From assembly GCA_025765615.1 (NCBI GenBank), contig JAIVFJ010000065.1:236450-300449 (forward strand): a stretch of 64,000 nucleotides of DNA, in the 5' to 3' direction. The notes beneath the pieces are model-generated. The model was not told the origin of the DNA, did not search any database, and saw nothing but the letters and a program-made list of their open reading frames with translations. Within the stretch, counting starts at the first letter, position 1, and the number at the start of each line of letters is the position of its first letter. The position numbers were made by a program, and so were the translations under genes. This DNA comes from Zopfochytrium polystomum. Taxonomy: Eukaryota > Chytridiomycota > Chytridiomycetes > Chytridiales > Chytridiaceae. Shown piece after piece: positions 15,685 through 25,971 of this stretch.

Positions 15685-16694
15685 TTACTCATCAATTTCA
15701 GCCGCGTCATCACCGCTGCCTTCTTCATCTTCCTGCATTTGTTGCCCATTTTCCCCAGAAGCACCGATTGACGGCTCCTTCCCCACCATGGTGAGTTCTC
15801 CCTTGGTCCACGTTGCAAACACATCGATGGCAAAAGTGGCCATCATAAGATTCAGATGCTTTAGAAGGTGGGCTTGGTTGGGAGTAAGTGGCTGACCCTC
15901 GGTGCAGACCGTGAAGGGCTTAATGAGGAGTATAACACCTGCAAATAAACATTAGGACACCTTCCCATTTTCATGCCCGAACACAACTAGTCCGAACCAT
16001 TTTTCAATGCCGTCGGCATCCCAAGGGCCCTCAATTGTGTCTCCATGTTGTTTGGAAATGCTGTGACACCGAGGCCCGACGCTGCTTCCAGCTCCTCGTT
16101 GGTCGGGAGGTAAGCCGGCCCGTAGGTGTCTTTGTCCAGTTCAAAAATGTTTACTGCCTCAACGCGTTTCAGAAGCTTTCCTTCGGGAATGACCACAGTC
16201 CGGCCCGCAACAACGCCAGCTTTCGCAAAGTAAGGCACGCGGTGGGCGTCCAAAAGCTCCTGCAGTTCGGCGGTCGAGAGCGTGGAAAAGCAGACGCCAA
16301 CGTTTCCCTTTAGCAAGTTCGTGACGGGTGCCGTGTCGGCGTCGGCAGAAGAGGTCGACGACAGCGCTCGCGCGACGACCCGGTTCTTTCCGAAAAAGAT
16401 GCGAGAAGTCGACGACAGCACCTCGCGAAGCGGTTGCAGCGAAGCGTTGCGCATGTTGGAGATGGACAGGAGGTGGAGGAAGGGATGGGTTTCGGAAGCC
16501 TCCCTGACCTGAAGGAGATTCAAGAGTTGTCAGAACGGGGCGGGAACGGGGAAAGGGGCCGGTCCGGGTGGGATGGGGGGATGAGCCCAAATAACAAGCC
16601 CCACCCGTTCGATCAAATTGAGCTTTGCGACCCGCGTGCTCTTCTTCTCGGTTTTGGTCAGGTTGACGACCTTGTTGCGTTTGGACTTTGGCAT
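15685..16694 (-). CDS. MRT4: mRNA turnover protein 4 homolog, ribosomal P0 paralog
   Basis: Nucleolar 60S assembly factor that occupies the P0 site of pre-60S particles before uL10 joins. Three exons, complement of 15685-15938, 15998-16508 and 16605-16694, total 855 nt (284 aa plus stop); all junctions keep frame. The protein opens MPKSKRNKVVNLTKTEKK, the conserved Mrt4 N-terminus. It continues with SISNMRNASLQPLR, RIFFGKNRVV and LRALGMPTALKNG, all at the places expected from the human and yeast proteins. The C-terminus is acidic and lacks the P-protein stalk-binding tail of P0, as expected for Mrt4. It is divergently paired with the STIL-like gene. Confidence 0.95.
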
Positions 16695-17031
16695 GACGGC
16701 GAGCGCAAGGATCTGTAAAAGAGGGAGACTGCAGCACCCGTTCGTTTGATCCGAGTTGACGCAGAAAGTGAGCGAACGGGTTGTGCAGCGCAAAGGAAAG
16801 CAGAGGTAGCCAATCGATAGGAGGGCCAAGGGGGAGGTATGGGCAGGCCGTGGTGAGGGAATGTCTAACCAGGTAGAGAGTTCCGACGGGCTGACAAGAA
16901 CGGTTGCTTTCTTTCTTTCTTGCTTTCTTTTTTTGGGGTTTGGGAATAAGAAATTGAGAAAATTGAGAAAACGAGAAAAGTCAAAAAAAAAAAAAGTAGA
17001 GCGACAAGTCAGGGAAAACGCGTCCAATCAT
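16695..17031. promoter_or_regulatory. Divergent promoter, MRT4 / STIL-like
   Basis: 337 bp between start codons. It contains a pyrimidine-rich tract (CTTTCTTTCTTTCTTGCTTT, 16911-16930) and a short poly-A run (16983-16995). An in-frame ATG at 16861 could extend the STIL-like protein by 57 residues, but those residues are low complexity and would cover this promoter. Confidence 0.45.
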
Positions 17032-20000
17032 ATGCACCAGCAGCAGCAGCAGCACCGCCACCCACCACCGCGTTTGACGCACCAACCGCCCCCACTCCAA
17101 GTGCCGCATGGCCTGGAGCAGAAGCAGCTGCTGCTGCGGAAACAGCAACAGAATCAGCAACAGAATCAGCAGCAGCTCCAGCAGCAGGAGCAGCAGCAGC
17201 CGAACAGGCAGAAGCTAAACGATCCAGGTTCGAGCAGCCGGTACGACGCCGCGTTGCTCAAAGTTGTCCGGAAAACCGGCCACCGGACACCAGCGACAGC
17301 TCCTAATACGAACGCGAGACCGATAAACCATCCTCAAGTGAGGCAGTTTGCTGCAGATCTTGCGGCTCCTCGTCCGTCGGCACTGCGTATTGCGGCGAAC
17401 GCTCTCAGAATCCACCAATCCGGAATGGAGGTATCCCGCCTCGGTAATGGTCGACTACGTGTCGGAAGCTCGCAGCCTACTCTCACTTCTGTCGCTCCCC
17501 AGCGAGAGGCTGAATCTGAAGGGAGTGCTACTTCCGATTCTCACCATGATGACGACAGCCAAAATTGCAAGTTTAGCGGAGGCAAGGGATTTTTGCCCTC
17601 AGATAAAACAGCTTGCACGGAGCGCAACCTGTTCGCCGCACAGCCACCACAGCAATACACTTTCGTTCCTCCTGCCGCAGCGAAATACTTCCTTTGGTGC
17701 AGTAGTCCATGTTAGTGAGGTCTGTCTTACGCGCTTCCAATCTTAATGCAGGGATGACACACCGACAGGAGAATCCATCCATTTGGACACCTCGAAGATG
17801 TTTACTCCATCAATCCGCATTCAGTGCGCTGCCACCCGATCTTTGTTCAGCTCTTTCGACAAACTAAAGCAGCTGAATTCGCATGATGTATCACTGAGTG
17901 GCTCAGCTCCGGTTCCTTGCCTGGGATATTTGATTGGTCGATTGAGCGCTCCTTCCTCGGTGACAAACCCTCTCGCTGAGAGCATTTATTCCTTGGACCT
18001 GCTCGCCGATAGAATGCTAGTTTTGAACAGATTCGACCCTGGCCACAGAGCCCTGACCGACGACGGCAAACATCTCATAACGCCCACAGCGGAAATCGAG
18101 GGCGAGGTACTTGTGAAGGTAATTCCAAGCAGAACCCCATCACAACCTTCAAATATGTGAGGCAATTTCACAGGTAATCAGCCTTGAATCAAAGGGCACC
18201 TTCGTGGAGTCGGTCCTGTGCCAGATGATGGATGTATGGCACCAACAAATACAAATTGTAAGCTGACACCAATTGCTAGGCCTATTCAGATTCTTTGAAA
18301 GCAAGCAACCCATACCCTTTAATCTTAGGAGCTCATTCTGATGGAACAGATTACTTCATTTCCTGTGCGTGCATAACCCTGATACCTTGATTTCTAGCCC
18401 TCACAAGGTTTGCAGCTCTTCAACTTGCCCCAAAAATTGTACTGGATATTCAGCCCATCCATGCCTTGAGAATGGCACCGACGCAACTGTCTCTGCAACT
18501 ATTAAATGGTGACTCAACTCAAGTGACACAAGAAGGGTGAAGAGGCCTGATTAATTTTCCACAAGATTGATTCCTTTCCAAGATAGCTACGTGGCAATGG
18601 ACCAAGCTCGCCATGTGTTTCCCCTTTTGCCATGTGATCCCATGAAATTTCAACTCCCCCTTCTTGGAGTGTGGGTAGGATATTCAAGCGGCTCCTAATC
18701 TTATGACAATTGCAGATGGATCAAACTCAATGGACTGATAAATCGAAAAACACAAATTATGGTTGCTGAATTCCTCCTCGACTCTAGAAAGAAAAAGCTG
18801 GATACAGGAAAAAACATTATGTTGTTGGTGCTATTCAGCCCTTCCGAGGCAGGGGATCCCTTGTTTTACCAGTGCAGATATGAGGTATCTATCTTTCAGG
18901 CTGCTGCCCAACATAACTCGTTTCTTCTAGATCAGTGCTGAAATTTATGATGTTTACAAATCAACATCCCGAGTATTTGTGGACGATTGTGGACCTGAGA
19001 ACAATATATCCTCCATCTGTGATCCCCACCTTGTTGATCCAGTCGAGTGCTCTGAGTTTGTTTCTGCATTAAAGGTCGTCCATGCCATGTAAGAGAGCCC
19101 CTCTGCGCATTCACTGCTTACTTTGAAAAAGAAATTTGGATGGTCATTTCGATAAAGCAAAATGTTCTTCCTTTGAACAGAGTCCCTCCAATGTTACTTC
19201 GCCACTGAAAACACCGTCCCTGCTGCCTTCGCCAGTTCCCGAGGAGAGTTGCAGTGATCAAAGGAAGGATTCTACCTCTGATCAACACGATTCCACAATT
19301 TCCACTGCGGAACCTCCTCCGAGCAGTGAATGCCCTGGCCCGAACAACGTTGTGAATGCCGACCAAAATCTGCAAACAAGTGAACAAATTTTGAACGCAC
19401 TGAAGCACCAGATGGAAAAGTTGCAAACCACATCAACAGCCCCATTATCCGCAATGCCAACCTTTCTGTTCAACCCCTACCACCAATTTCAAATGGCTCA
19501 GACATTCCCATTCCTGTATGCGATGCCGGGATTAACTCCTTTTGCTGTTGGTCCTGGCCCAAGTGTGGGCCCAACTGAGCCCAATTCCAGGAAGCTAACA
19601 GCAAGTGTCGGTACAAATACTAGTTTTGTGCATGAATGGAAACAGGCAAGTGCGGAGGTGCATCAACCATTTCTAACTTCATTCACAGGAACAATCCGGC
19701 CTTCAACTGAATTCCATCAAAAAATCAGTTGCAACATCACCAGATAGGCCACCAAGTTCTGTTGCCCAGAGGGAAAAATCCCAACCAACCAGCCAGCATG
19801 GAATATCGACAGGACCCATTGGCACTGACGTCTCGTTGATGAGCTCCAGGATAGAGCTGCAGCAGGAACTTTTTAATGCCATCAACGTGCCTATTCAAGA
19901 CTTGCCCCCACCTGACACAGGGTCTAATTACAAACCCTTGTATACGTTTGATGCTGTGCCAACCTACTTTCCGGGGTCTACATCTCTGGTACCTGAATGG

Positions 20001-20675
20001 ATACCTGTACCAGAGGAAATGCACTCTTCGCCTGCATCAAGTTACCCAGGTAGTGAAGCTTTCCGTGCATTTGATCCGCACAAGACTCGAAACAACCACC
20101 CCAAAACCAAACTCAGTCCGTTGCAAAGCGCTGGGGTCTCCAGCAGAAAGTCCAACTCTGATGATGATGACAACCTCGAGAGGACACAAGAACTTATTGC
20201 TCGGCTAGTCAGTAACCCTGAGGAAAGCTTCATTTTTGTTGACGACAAGGATGCATCACCCTTGGAATCTGGCTTTGCTCAGCTTGACTCTCCATGTGCT
20301 TCGCTATTTCCCAACTCTCTCCCAGATTGTACCAATCGCAGCCAAGATGGTTCTGGTGATTGTGTGCAACCCGAACTGTCTTACTTTACGACAAGCATTG
20401 AGCGGACGGCAGAACCTGGTACAAATAGTAAGACTTTGTCAGCAGCAAGTGGTCAAACCCCTAGCTGCTTGGAAGTCACTCAGCCTCTTCGGCAGGAAGT
20501 TCCTGGGCTTTCGAAGGCTCGGTACGCTGGAATTCATATGGCTGAGAATTTGAAGGATTTAACTATTGAAGGGTTCAGCCCTGACGGCAACGCAGACAAT
20601 TCCCAAATTTCGGTCACTGAACAACTGTCAGCAGGCACCATTGACTACCTAAAGCGCCACGGCTTGATTTCATAA
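17032..20675 (+). CDS. STIL-like centriole duplication protein
   Basis: Probable ortholog of STIL/Ana2/SAS-5-type factors that recruit PLK4 and SAS-6 to start procentrioles. The N-terminal 90 residues are Gln-rich. The STIL-N-like domain begins with LWDDTPTGESIHL, created exactly by splicing out 17697-17751, and continues to VLNRFDPGHRAL, the (D/N)RFDPG hallmark of the family. Further domain pieces follow in exons 17752-18118 and 18174-18257 and in less certain exons up to about 19078 (FVDDCGPENN, CSEFVSALK). A short coiled coil (QILNALKHQMEKLQ, about 19385) may be the PLK4/SAS-6-binding helix. An intron at 19646-19688 has a GC donor. The last exon, 19689-20675, ends TIDYLKRHGLIS. Exon structure between 18258 and 18900 is unresolved. 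Family call rests on motif order seen by eye. Confidence 0.7.
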
Positions 20676-21667
20676 TTTTTTTTGTTAAATGGATTCCATT
20701 TTTTGTTATCTCAACTTGATTCTGCAAATTTATTTTTTTGTTCCAAAACTGTAAGGATTCACGGAAATGAGGTAGACAAAGAATTGGTTCAGCGATGCAG
20801 TCTGGGGTGGGTGTGCGAGTGGGGGTGGAAGAAAAGTGATTAGGATTATTGTTCACTTTTGGCGAAACTGGTATTACCACATGGCTGGAAGTGCACTTGC
20901 CAATCTTGATGCATTTTATTGATCCAGTACAGTGAACTCAAGGAGAAACACAGTGTCTTGGGTGAATGCGATTGTACGCAATGAATGTTACCGGAATCAC
21001 ACTGGAGGCAGCATCAAAATCAATCATGTTAAAAAATTGTTGTTAGACCCAGCCGGCAATATATAACTGGCTTCGCAGGAGGAGTTTAATTGCAAACAAG
21101 ACGATACGTGCAACTTGCTGTTACAGTAAGGAAGCCAAGGCACATCTGCAGAATTGCTAAAAGGATGAACACTCAGCTTAACGAAGGGTGAGAGCAAAAC
21201 AACAGGGGGACTTCAAACGCCAGGCGCCAGTAGTGCGCACGCACTAACCAGTTCACAATCATAGCTGCTGCACACAATGATTAGGCTGCTAAGGTTACAT
21301 AACACATTTACTATGTGCACTTCATTTTTCTATGTGTATCCACCAATTTGTTGTCTTTCTCTGCCCACTGCGGTCACCTTCGAGATTTCTTGGCAAATTC
21401 GTTTCGCCAAAGCAGTCTGAGAGGCCCCAACAGGCAGCGTTCACCTGTCTCGACTCTCCGCCATGGACAGATTTTGACGCCACCATAAAATTCGTGCGTT
21501 TGCTGGATCTGGTTCCATTGAGAATTTGAGTCCGGAGAGGGAGCTCGTCCAAAGTCACAACGCCCAGACTGGATTCACCAGATACTGCCCGACCGTGACT
21601 AAATCGAGTGTTCTTCCGACTTATGATGCTCTGCTTACTGCTGCCTTCATGTGCCTCCACCGGTGGG
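20676..21667. other. Intergenic, no gene seen
   Basis: AT-rich 3' flank of the STIL-like gene. The minus-strand frame 21322-21675 (117 codons) has no recognisable domain, no good start context and abuts a repeat; I treat it as chance. Confidence 0.5.
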
Positions 21668-22291
21668 TGAGACAAAACTCACTCCTTTGACCCCAGGATC
21701 CAGGCCCAAGACTGAAGGAAAGCAAATAATAGGGCAAAAGTAACTTTATTGGGCTGTCGTCTACGGTGTGTGTCAACCCTACTACTTCCCTAGTCCACAA
21801 AGTATCTCTACTGATGTCTAGAAGGGATTTCAAACACAAAGAAAATGGGGGTTTTATCTCAGGTGTAAACAGTCTACTCTGAGTGAGTGAGTGGAAGGAG
21901 TGAATGAAGTGGAGATGTGTGTTTGTGGGTGGTCCTTCTTCCCAACTTGGAGAGAAAGAGAAAAACTCTGTTATGAATTATTGATACATAATGATGATAT
22001 GCACACTGTGATAGTTGCTAGGCAAGCGTGACCAGCACAGGGTAAAAACCTCTCCTATCATCTGCTTGAGCAGAGGAGGAGGAAAACTGTTGACACCAGG
22101 TTTCCGTTCCACTTTAATACTCAGAGTATTTGTCAGCAGCGCAAGCCAGCGCCCAGGTCTGCGTTGGCGGTGGCTCACTCTCCCATGGGCATCGTGAGAA
22201 CGATAACTGACAGTCATAATAGGTTCGGGTCCATCTTGTGCCTCTTGCTGCGAACCAGTCAGTTCTGCCTAACTTCAGGAACCTATTCTCA
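21668..22291 (-). repeat. LTR-like repeat family B copy, split by a solo LTR
   Basis: The segment 21668-21863 plus 22280-22291 is the reverse complement of the repeat at 35026-35375: shared blocks include the AATAAAGTTA polyadenylation-like region and TACTTTGTGGACTAGG. Ends are TGAGA/TCTCA inverted. It is shorter than the other copy (an internal deletion of about 130 bp) and is interrupted by the family A LTR at 21864-22274. No flanking target duplication was found for family B itself. Confidence 0.7.
21864..22274 (-). mobile_element. Solo LTR, family A, inserted in family B repeat
   Basis: 411 bp, the reverse complement of the LTR at 55866-56266. On the plus strand it begins TGTAAACAGTC and ends GCCTAACT (the terminal CA/TG partner has mutated from A to T). 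It is flanked by a 5-bp target duplication TCAGG at 21859-21863 and 22275-22279. It interrupts the sequence TTTTATCTCAGGAACCTA, which is continuous in the family B copy near 35030, proving insertion. Confidence 0.88.
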
Positions 22292-23880
22292 AAGAAAATG
22301 GGAGTAGTTAGTAGCGTGGTGGAACAGACAGAGTATGACTGAGTACCATGTGGTGCTGAGGGAACCCTCGTCATCGCCAGTGACAAGGGCGGGAGAGAGA
22401 ATGGAGTCAACTATGTAGGAGTCAGAAGATCACCAGCAGGGAGCTCACATGCAGAAACAGCCCTCAATTTCAGCCCATCTCAAACCTTGAGGCAGGAGAG
22501 ACACTGGGTGGAGGGGGGTGTGGCTGAAAGATGATTCATTCTTACAAATTGTTCTTTTCTTTCGTTTTCTCCTTTTTACTATCTTCTCCTTTTTCTTCCT
22601 CCTTCTTTCTTTCTCTCTCTGATCCCCATAAATACTGCCCCTCTCCTCCTTTTTCTCTTCAATAATAACTCTCAATAAGACTCCCCTTTGGGCAGCCCCT
22701 GTTGACTAGTTGTGCCCCTCATACGTCCTTTCAGGGTGTTGTAAGGTGAGTGCCTCCCCAAAGGACCATGTGTGTGGTGGATAGGAGACCTTCCCTGGCA
22801 AAGTGCAGGGTGGGCCAAGCAGGGAAGATGGAGCTCCAGGGTTTAACCCTGTCATCTCATGCCCATGGCACCCATGATTCATTCATGTGGAGACTTGTCT
22901 CTGTATGTTTGTCCATGGCTGTTATGGCACTCATGAGTCAGCAATGACTCATGACAGTTATTGATTGGTATATCTGTGCTTTCAGAGCATACACAGAGAG
23001 TAGTATTAACACCAACACCAGGGTACTGGCCCTGAACCAGGAGTTCCCCATCATTGATGACTTGTCCTTTTCCCACATATCCACTAGACACACCGAAGCA
23101 TGATAAAAGCACAATCACAAAAGAAAGCATAATCCTCTGGTGCAAGACACAGAAGGGTTTCATCTAAGGCACAAGGCCAAGGCCAAGTTAGACCAGAGAC
23201 AGAACTGACTGAATTGGTAAGACTGACTAAATTGGTAAGGGGAGTGACAAGCCACTACAACCCATCAAAAGAAACAACAAAAGAAATAAACAACAAGTCA
23301 AACCCTGAGTTGGAGGGGGTTGGAGAGACAAAGGGCAGACACAAGGAACAGTTAGTGTGCTGAGTTGAACGAAATCAGAACTGTTTTCCACTTAACAGAA
23401 CCAGACACAACTTGTCTCACTCCAAGGAGAGTGTTCCAACTCAATCCAAGGAAGAGGGTGCAACCAGGGTGGGTGACAGTGGGACTCTTCTTGCTCCATC
23501 CTACCAGGAGACAGACCTCTGGATCACCAGGCCAGAGAGAATAACCTGTCTTAGAAGCGAGGAAGGTCAATACCCACTCCCACACACAAGGAAGACACCA
23601 AAGACAACCACAGGTATTAGCATGAAAGGAAGAGGGTCTGAACCCAGCGAACCAGGCCCACCAAAGGCCAAAGGAACCATCACCAGGGACAGGGAGGAAT
23701 ATCAGAGAGACCATACCACCACATAATACCTGACCAGCCAACTCATTCATATCACCTTGAGAGACCTGGATTTGAAGCGATGTATTGACAGGAACTGGCG
23801 AGGCACTGCCACAGTTTTACCCTCCCACCTTCCAAGTAGCTCCTACCCCAGACCAGCCTAAACAGCATGCAGAATGGTGA

Positions 23881-23950
23881 GGTGCACTGGGACTTGAACC
23901 CAGCACACTGCCATAAATGGCTAAGAGAACCAATTCTCCTGTCACACACC
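23881..23950 (-). repeat. tRNA-like sequence, probable SINE head or tRNA pseudogene
   Basis: The minus strand reads GGTGTGTGAC at the 5' end and CCCAGTGCACC at the 3' end. These allow a 6-bp acceptor helix with two G-T pairs. There is a perfect T arm with B-box-like GGGTTCAAGTCCC, and a 5-bp hairpin GAGAA-TTGG-TTCTC in the D-arm position. The anticodon region (GCCATTTATGGC) is a near-perfect palindrome and gives no standard 7-nt loop. I therefore call it tRNA-derived rather than a functional tRNA gene. Confidence 0.5.
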
Positions 23951-24644
23951 AGGGGACTGCCACCCCCAGCTCATACACACAGTCAGAGAAGGAAAAGGGC
24001 AGGCAAGAAGACTTCAGGTTCAGGTTCAAAGGGGCAAGAAGAATGGGGGGTGGGTTGCTTAAATAGGAGAGGGTTGGAATCAGCAGGGTGAAGGAAGAAG
24101 GAGGAGAAAGGAAAACATACACAAAAGAACAAAACAACAAATAAAACAAAAACAACAAAGAAGAGAGAGGAGGAGTGAGTCACCAAACAATGGGGCTGAG
24201 CCATCAAACAAGGAAGACAGCTCAGAAAATCATGGAGCATTTCTTGGCATTCAGCTGCCAAGAAGGGTGGAGGAGCTGGGGAGAGCTGATTGGTGCAAAG
24301 AGGAAGACAGTCACTCACAGCCACAAGAGAAAAGAGAGAACACACAGAGACAACAAACAAACAAATAAATAAAGGTAAAACAGTAAAAACAGGAAAAACA
24401 GGATAAAGTACTAATTGAAAAATAAAAAAAAAATCATCAATGAAGAAAGGAGAAAAAACCCTATTATCTCACACCCTTTCATGAGGCCTTTCGTCATGGT
24501 TGCTCACGCAGCACCTCTGTGTGCACCTGGACTCTGTACTTCTACCCACTGAAGCACATCATACAAATCCATTTCCAAGCGTGAGGACGGCAAGGCTTAG
24601 ACATTGTATAGAACTTACCAATTCTGCATTATTCACTCAGTGAC

Positions 24645-24715
24645 TGCCAGCATGTCTTAAACTTAACACCTCTCCCATTGAAGGGAGCGCTCTACACTGC
24701 TGAGCTAGAGGGACT
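24645..24715 (-). repeat. Degenerate tRNA-like sequence
   Basis: On the minus strand, TAGCTCAGCAGTGTAGAGC is an excellent D arm/A box. It is followed by an anticodon stem CTCCC-GGGAG with loop TTCAATG. The T arm and acceptor 3' strand do not pair, so the 3' half has decayed or belongs to other DNA. It is likely a tRNA pseudogene or SINE piece. Confidence 0.5.
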
Positions 24716-25334
24716 CTTGCCAGTAGTGCAGAACAGCCTCACCCATTCAACCTGCAACTTAGTGCGTAATAATAACACGAATAATATACAAGGCTGCAGC
24801 TAAGAGACAGTCCAAATCTCAGTAGTTTGGCTTGCAGGGACAATAATAACCCATGAAGATAATAAGAAATGGGGTCCAGCCATGTTATGTCACTTTCATG
24901 AAATGTTGTTTGGTCAAGTCAAATTGATAACCCTAACAAGTGATCAGTTAAAAAAGCAGGGTATACTCTTTTTATTTGAGGTTGAGGTTGCAGGCTCAAC
25001 AGCCTGTCGTCCTCACACCCACTTGTCAAAGTCTCCGTTAAATATGAATAGCCTGGCTCAAACGCTGGTTCATAGCTTTGCACTTTGCAACGTAGCTATG
25101 AAAGACTAAGTTCCGCACTGTTGCTCGTTGCACTCCAAATCAAAACCAGAACAAAAATGTGGCTGGGCCTGCGCTGACACATCCGCTGTTGGTGGCTGTC
25201 ATCCGCATCCAAGCAGATATCCGAGAAGCTGGATAACGGCGGCCGAAAATTTGTCCATTGGGCTGCCAACAGCTGCCACAGATGCAAATGGAGAGCAAAA
25301 AATTTGAGAAATTCAGCAAATGTTGCGTTCCATT

Positions 25335-25740
25335 AGAATAAACTGCTCACAAATATTTCATGTCCTTTGGTGCGTTTTGATGTGTGCGTAAGATCATTGT
25401 CTTGCTGAGAGGTAACTCCTGCAGGGTTAAGTCACATTTCATCCAGGCAAGGGACAAGACTGTTTTCCAGACTTGTAACTTATTGTTCGGACGTCTGAGA
25501 CAATAATCCCTTCTACAAATGCCATTTGCAGCATTCCAGACAAGGTCATAGCACCCCAAACCAACTGGGAACCACCGTATCATATGCGTCCCACTTGTGG
25601 TGGTTTTCCAGGAATTCTCCAAGCATAATCCGCGCTGTCTCAGCCGTTCATGTTGATTTTCGTCTCCTCAGACCAAACGACACTTTTCAAATCCTCAGCA
25701 GCGAAAGTTAGTGCCAGTTTCTTCAAGTCGTCGAGCACAT
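25335..25740 (-). pseudogene. Broken Tc1/mariner-family transposase fragment
   Basis: Reading the minus strand from about 25720: VVWSEETKINMNG, then a stop, YAWRIPGKPP, a stop, then LVWGAMTLSGM, and after stops and a frame change QQDNDLTHTSKRTKGHE. These match in order the conserved blocks of Tc1 transposases (WSDE-K-N, WGC-T, and the second catalytic Asp in FQQDNDPKHTSK). At least four stops and one frameshift make it inactive. N- and C-terminal parts and inverted terminal repeats were not seen. Confidence 0.8.
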
Positions 25741-25971
25741 CGAACTGTGGGTCTTCTGTTAACTTACACTAGTTACAAAATCTACCCACACAATTTTTAC
25801 GGAGTCAGGGAGAGGGCGGAAAAGAGTGCACCAAAGCCAGACGCCCAAAAAGTAAGGCGAAATCCTTTATTCCGAAAGAAGAATCGAGGGCATTTGGGGG
25901 CGGTTGCGAGAGAAAAAGGGTGCTGGTGGTGTCTTTTGGCGTATTGCCAGGTGCCAGGCTCTTTTTGGCGT

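Larger units (their letters stand above)
22292..25334. other. Gene-poor repeat-rich stretch
   Basis: No gene supported. It holds CT-rich (22545-22670), AG-rich and AAC-rich tracts and two tRNA-like sequences listed separately. The minus-strand frame 22879-23163 (94 codons from a true ATG at 23163) begins with a plausible signal peptide (hydrophobic IMLSFVIVLLSCFG) and has several Cys in its second half. It has no neighbours or homology I recognise and may be chance. Confidence 0.5.

Noticed and set aside
16861..17031. N-terminal extension of the STIL-like protein from ATG 16861
   Set aside because: Extension is low complexity and would occupy the divergent promoter shared with MRT4; ATG 17032 is preferred.
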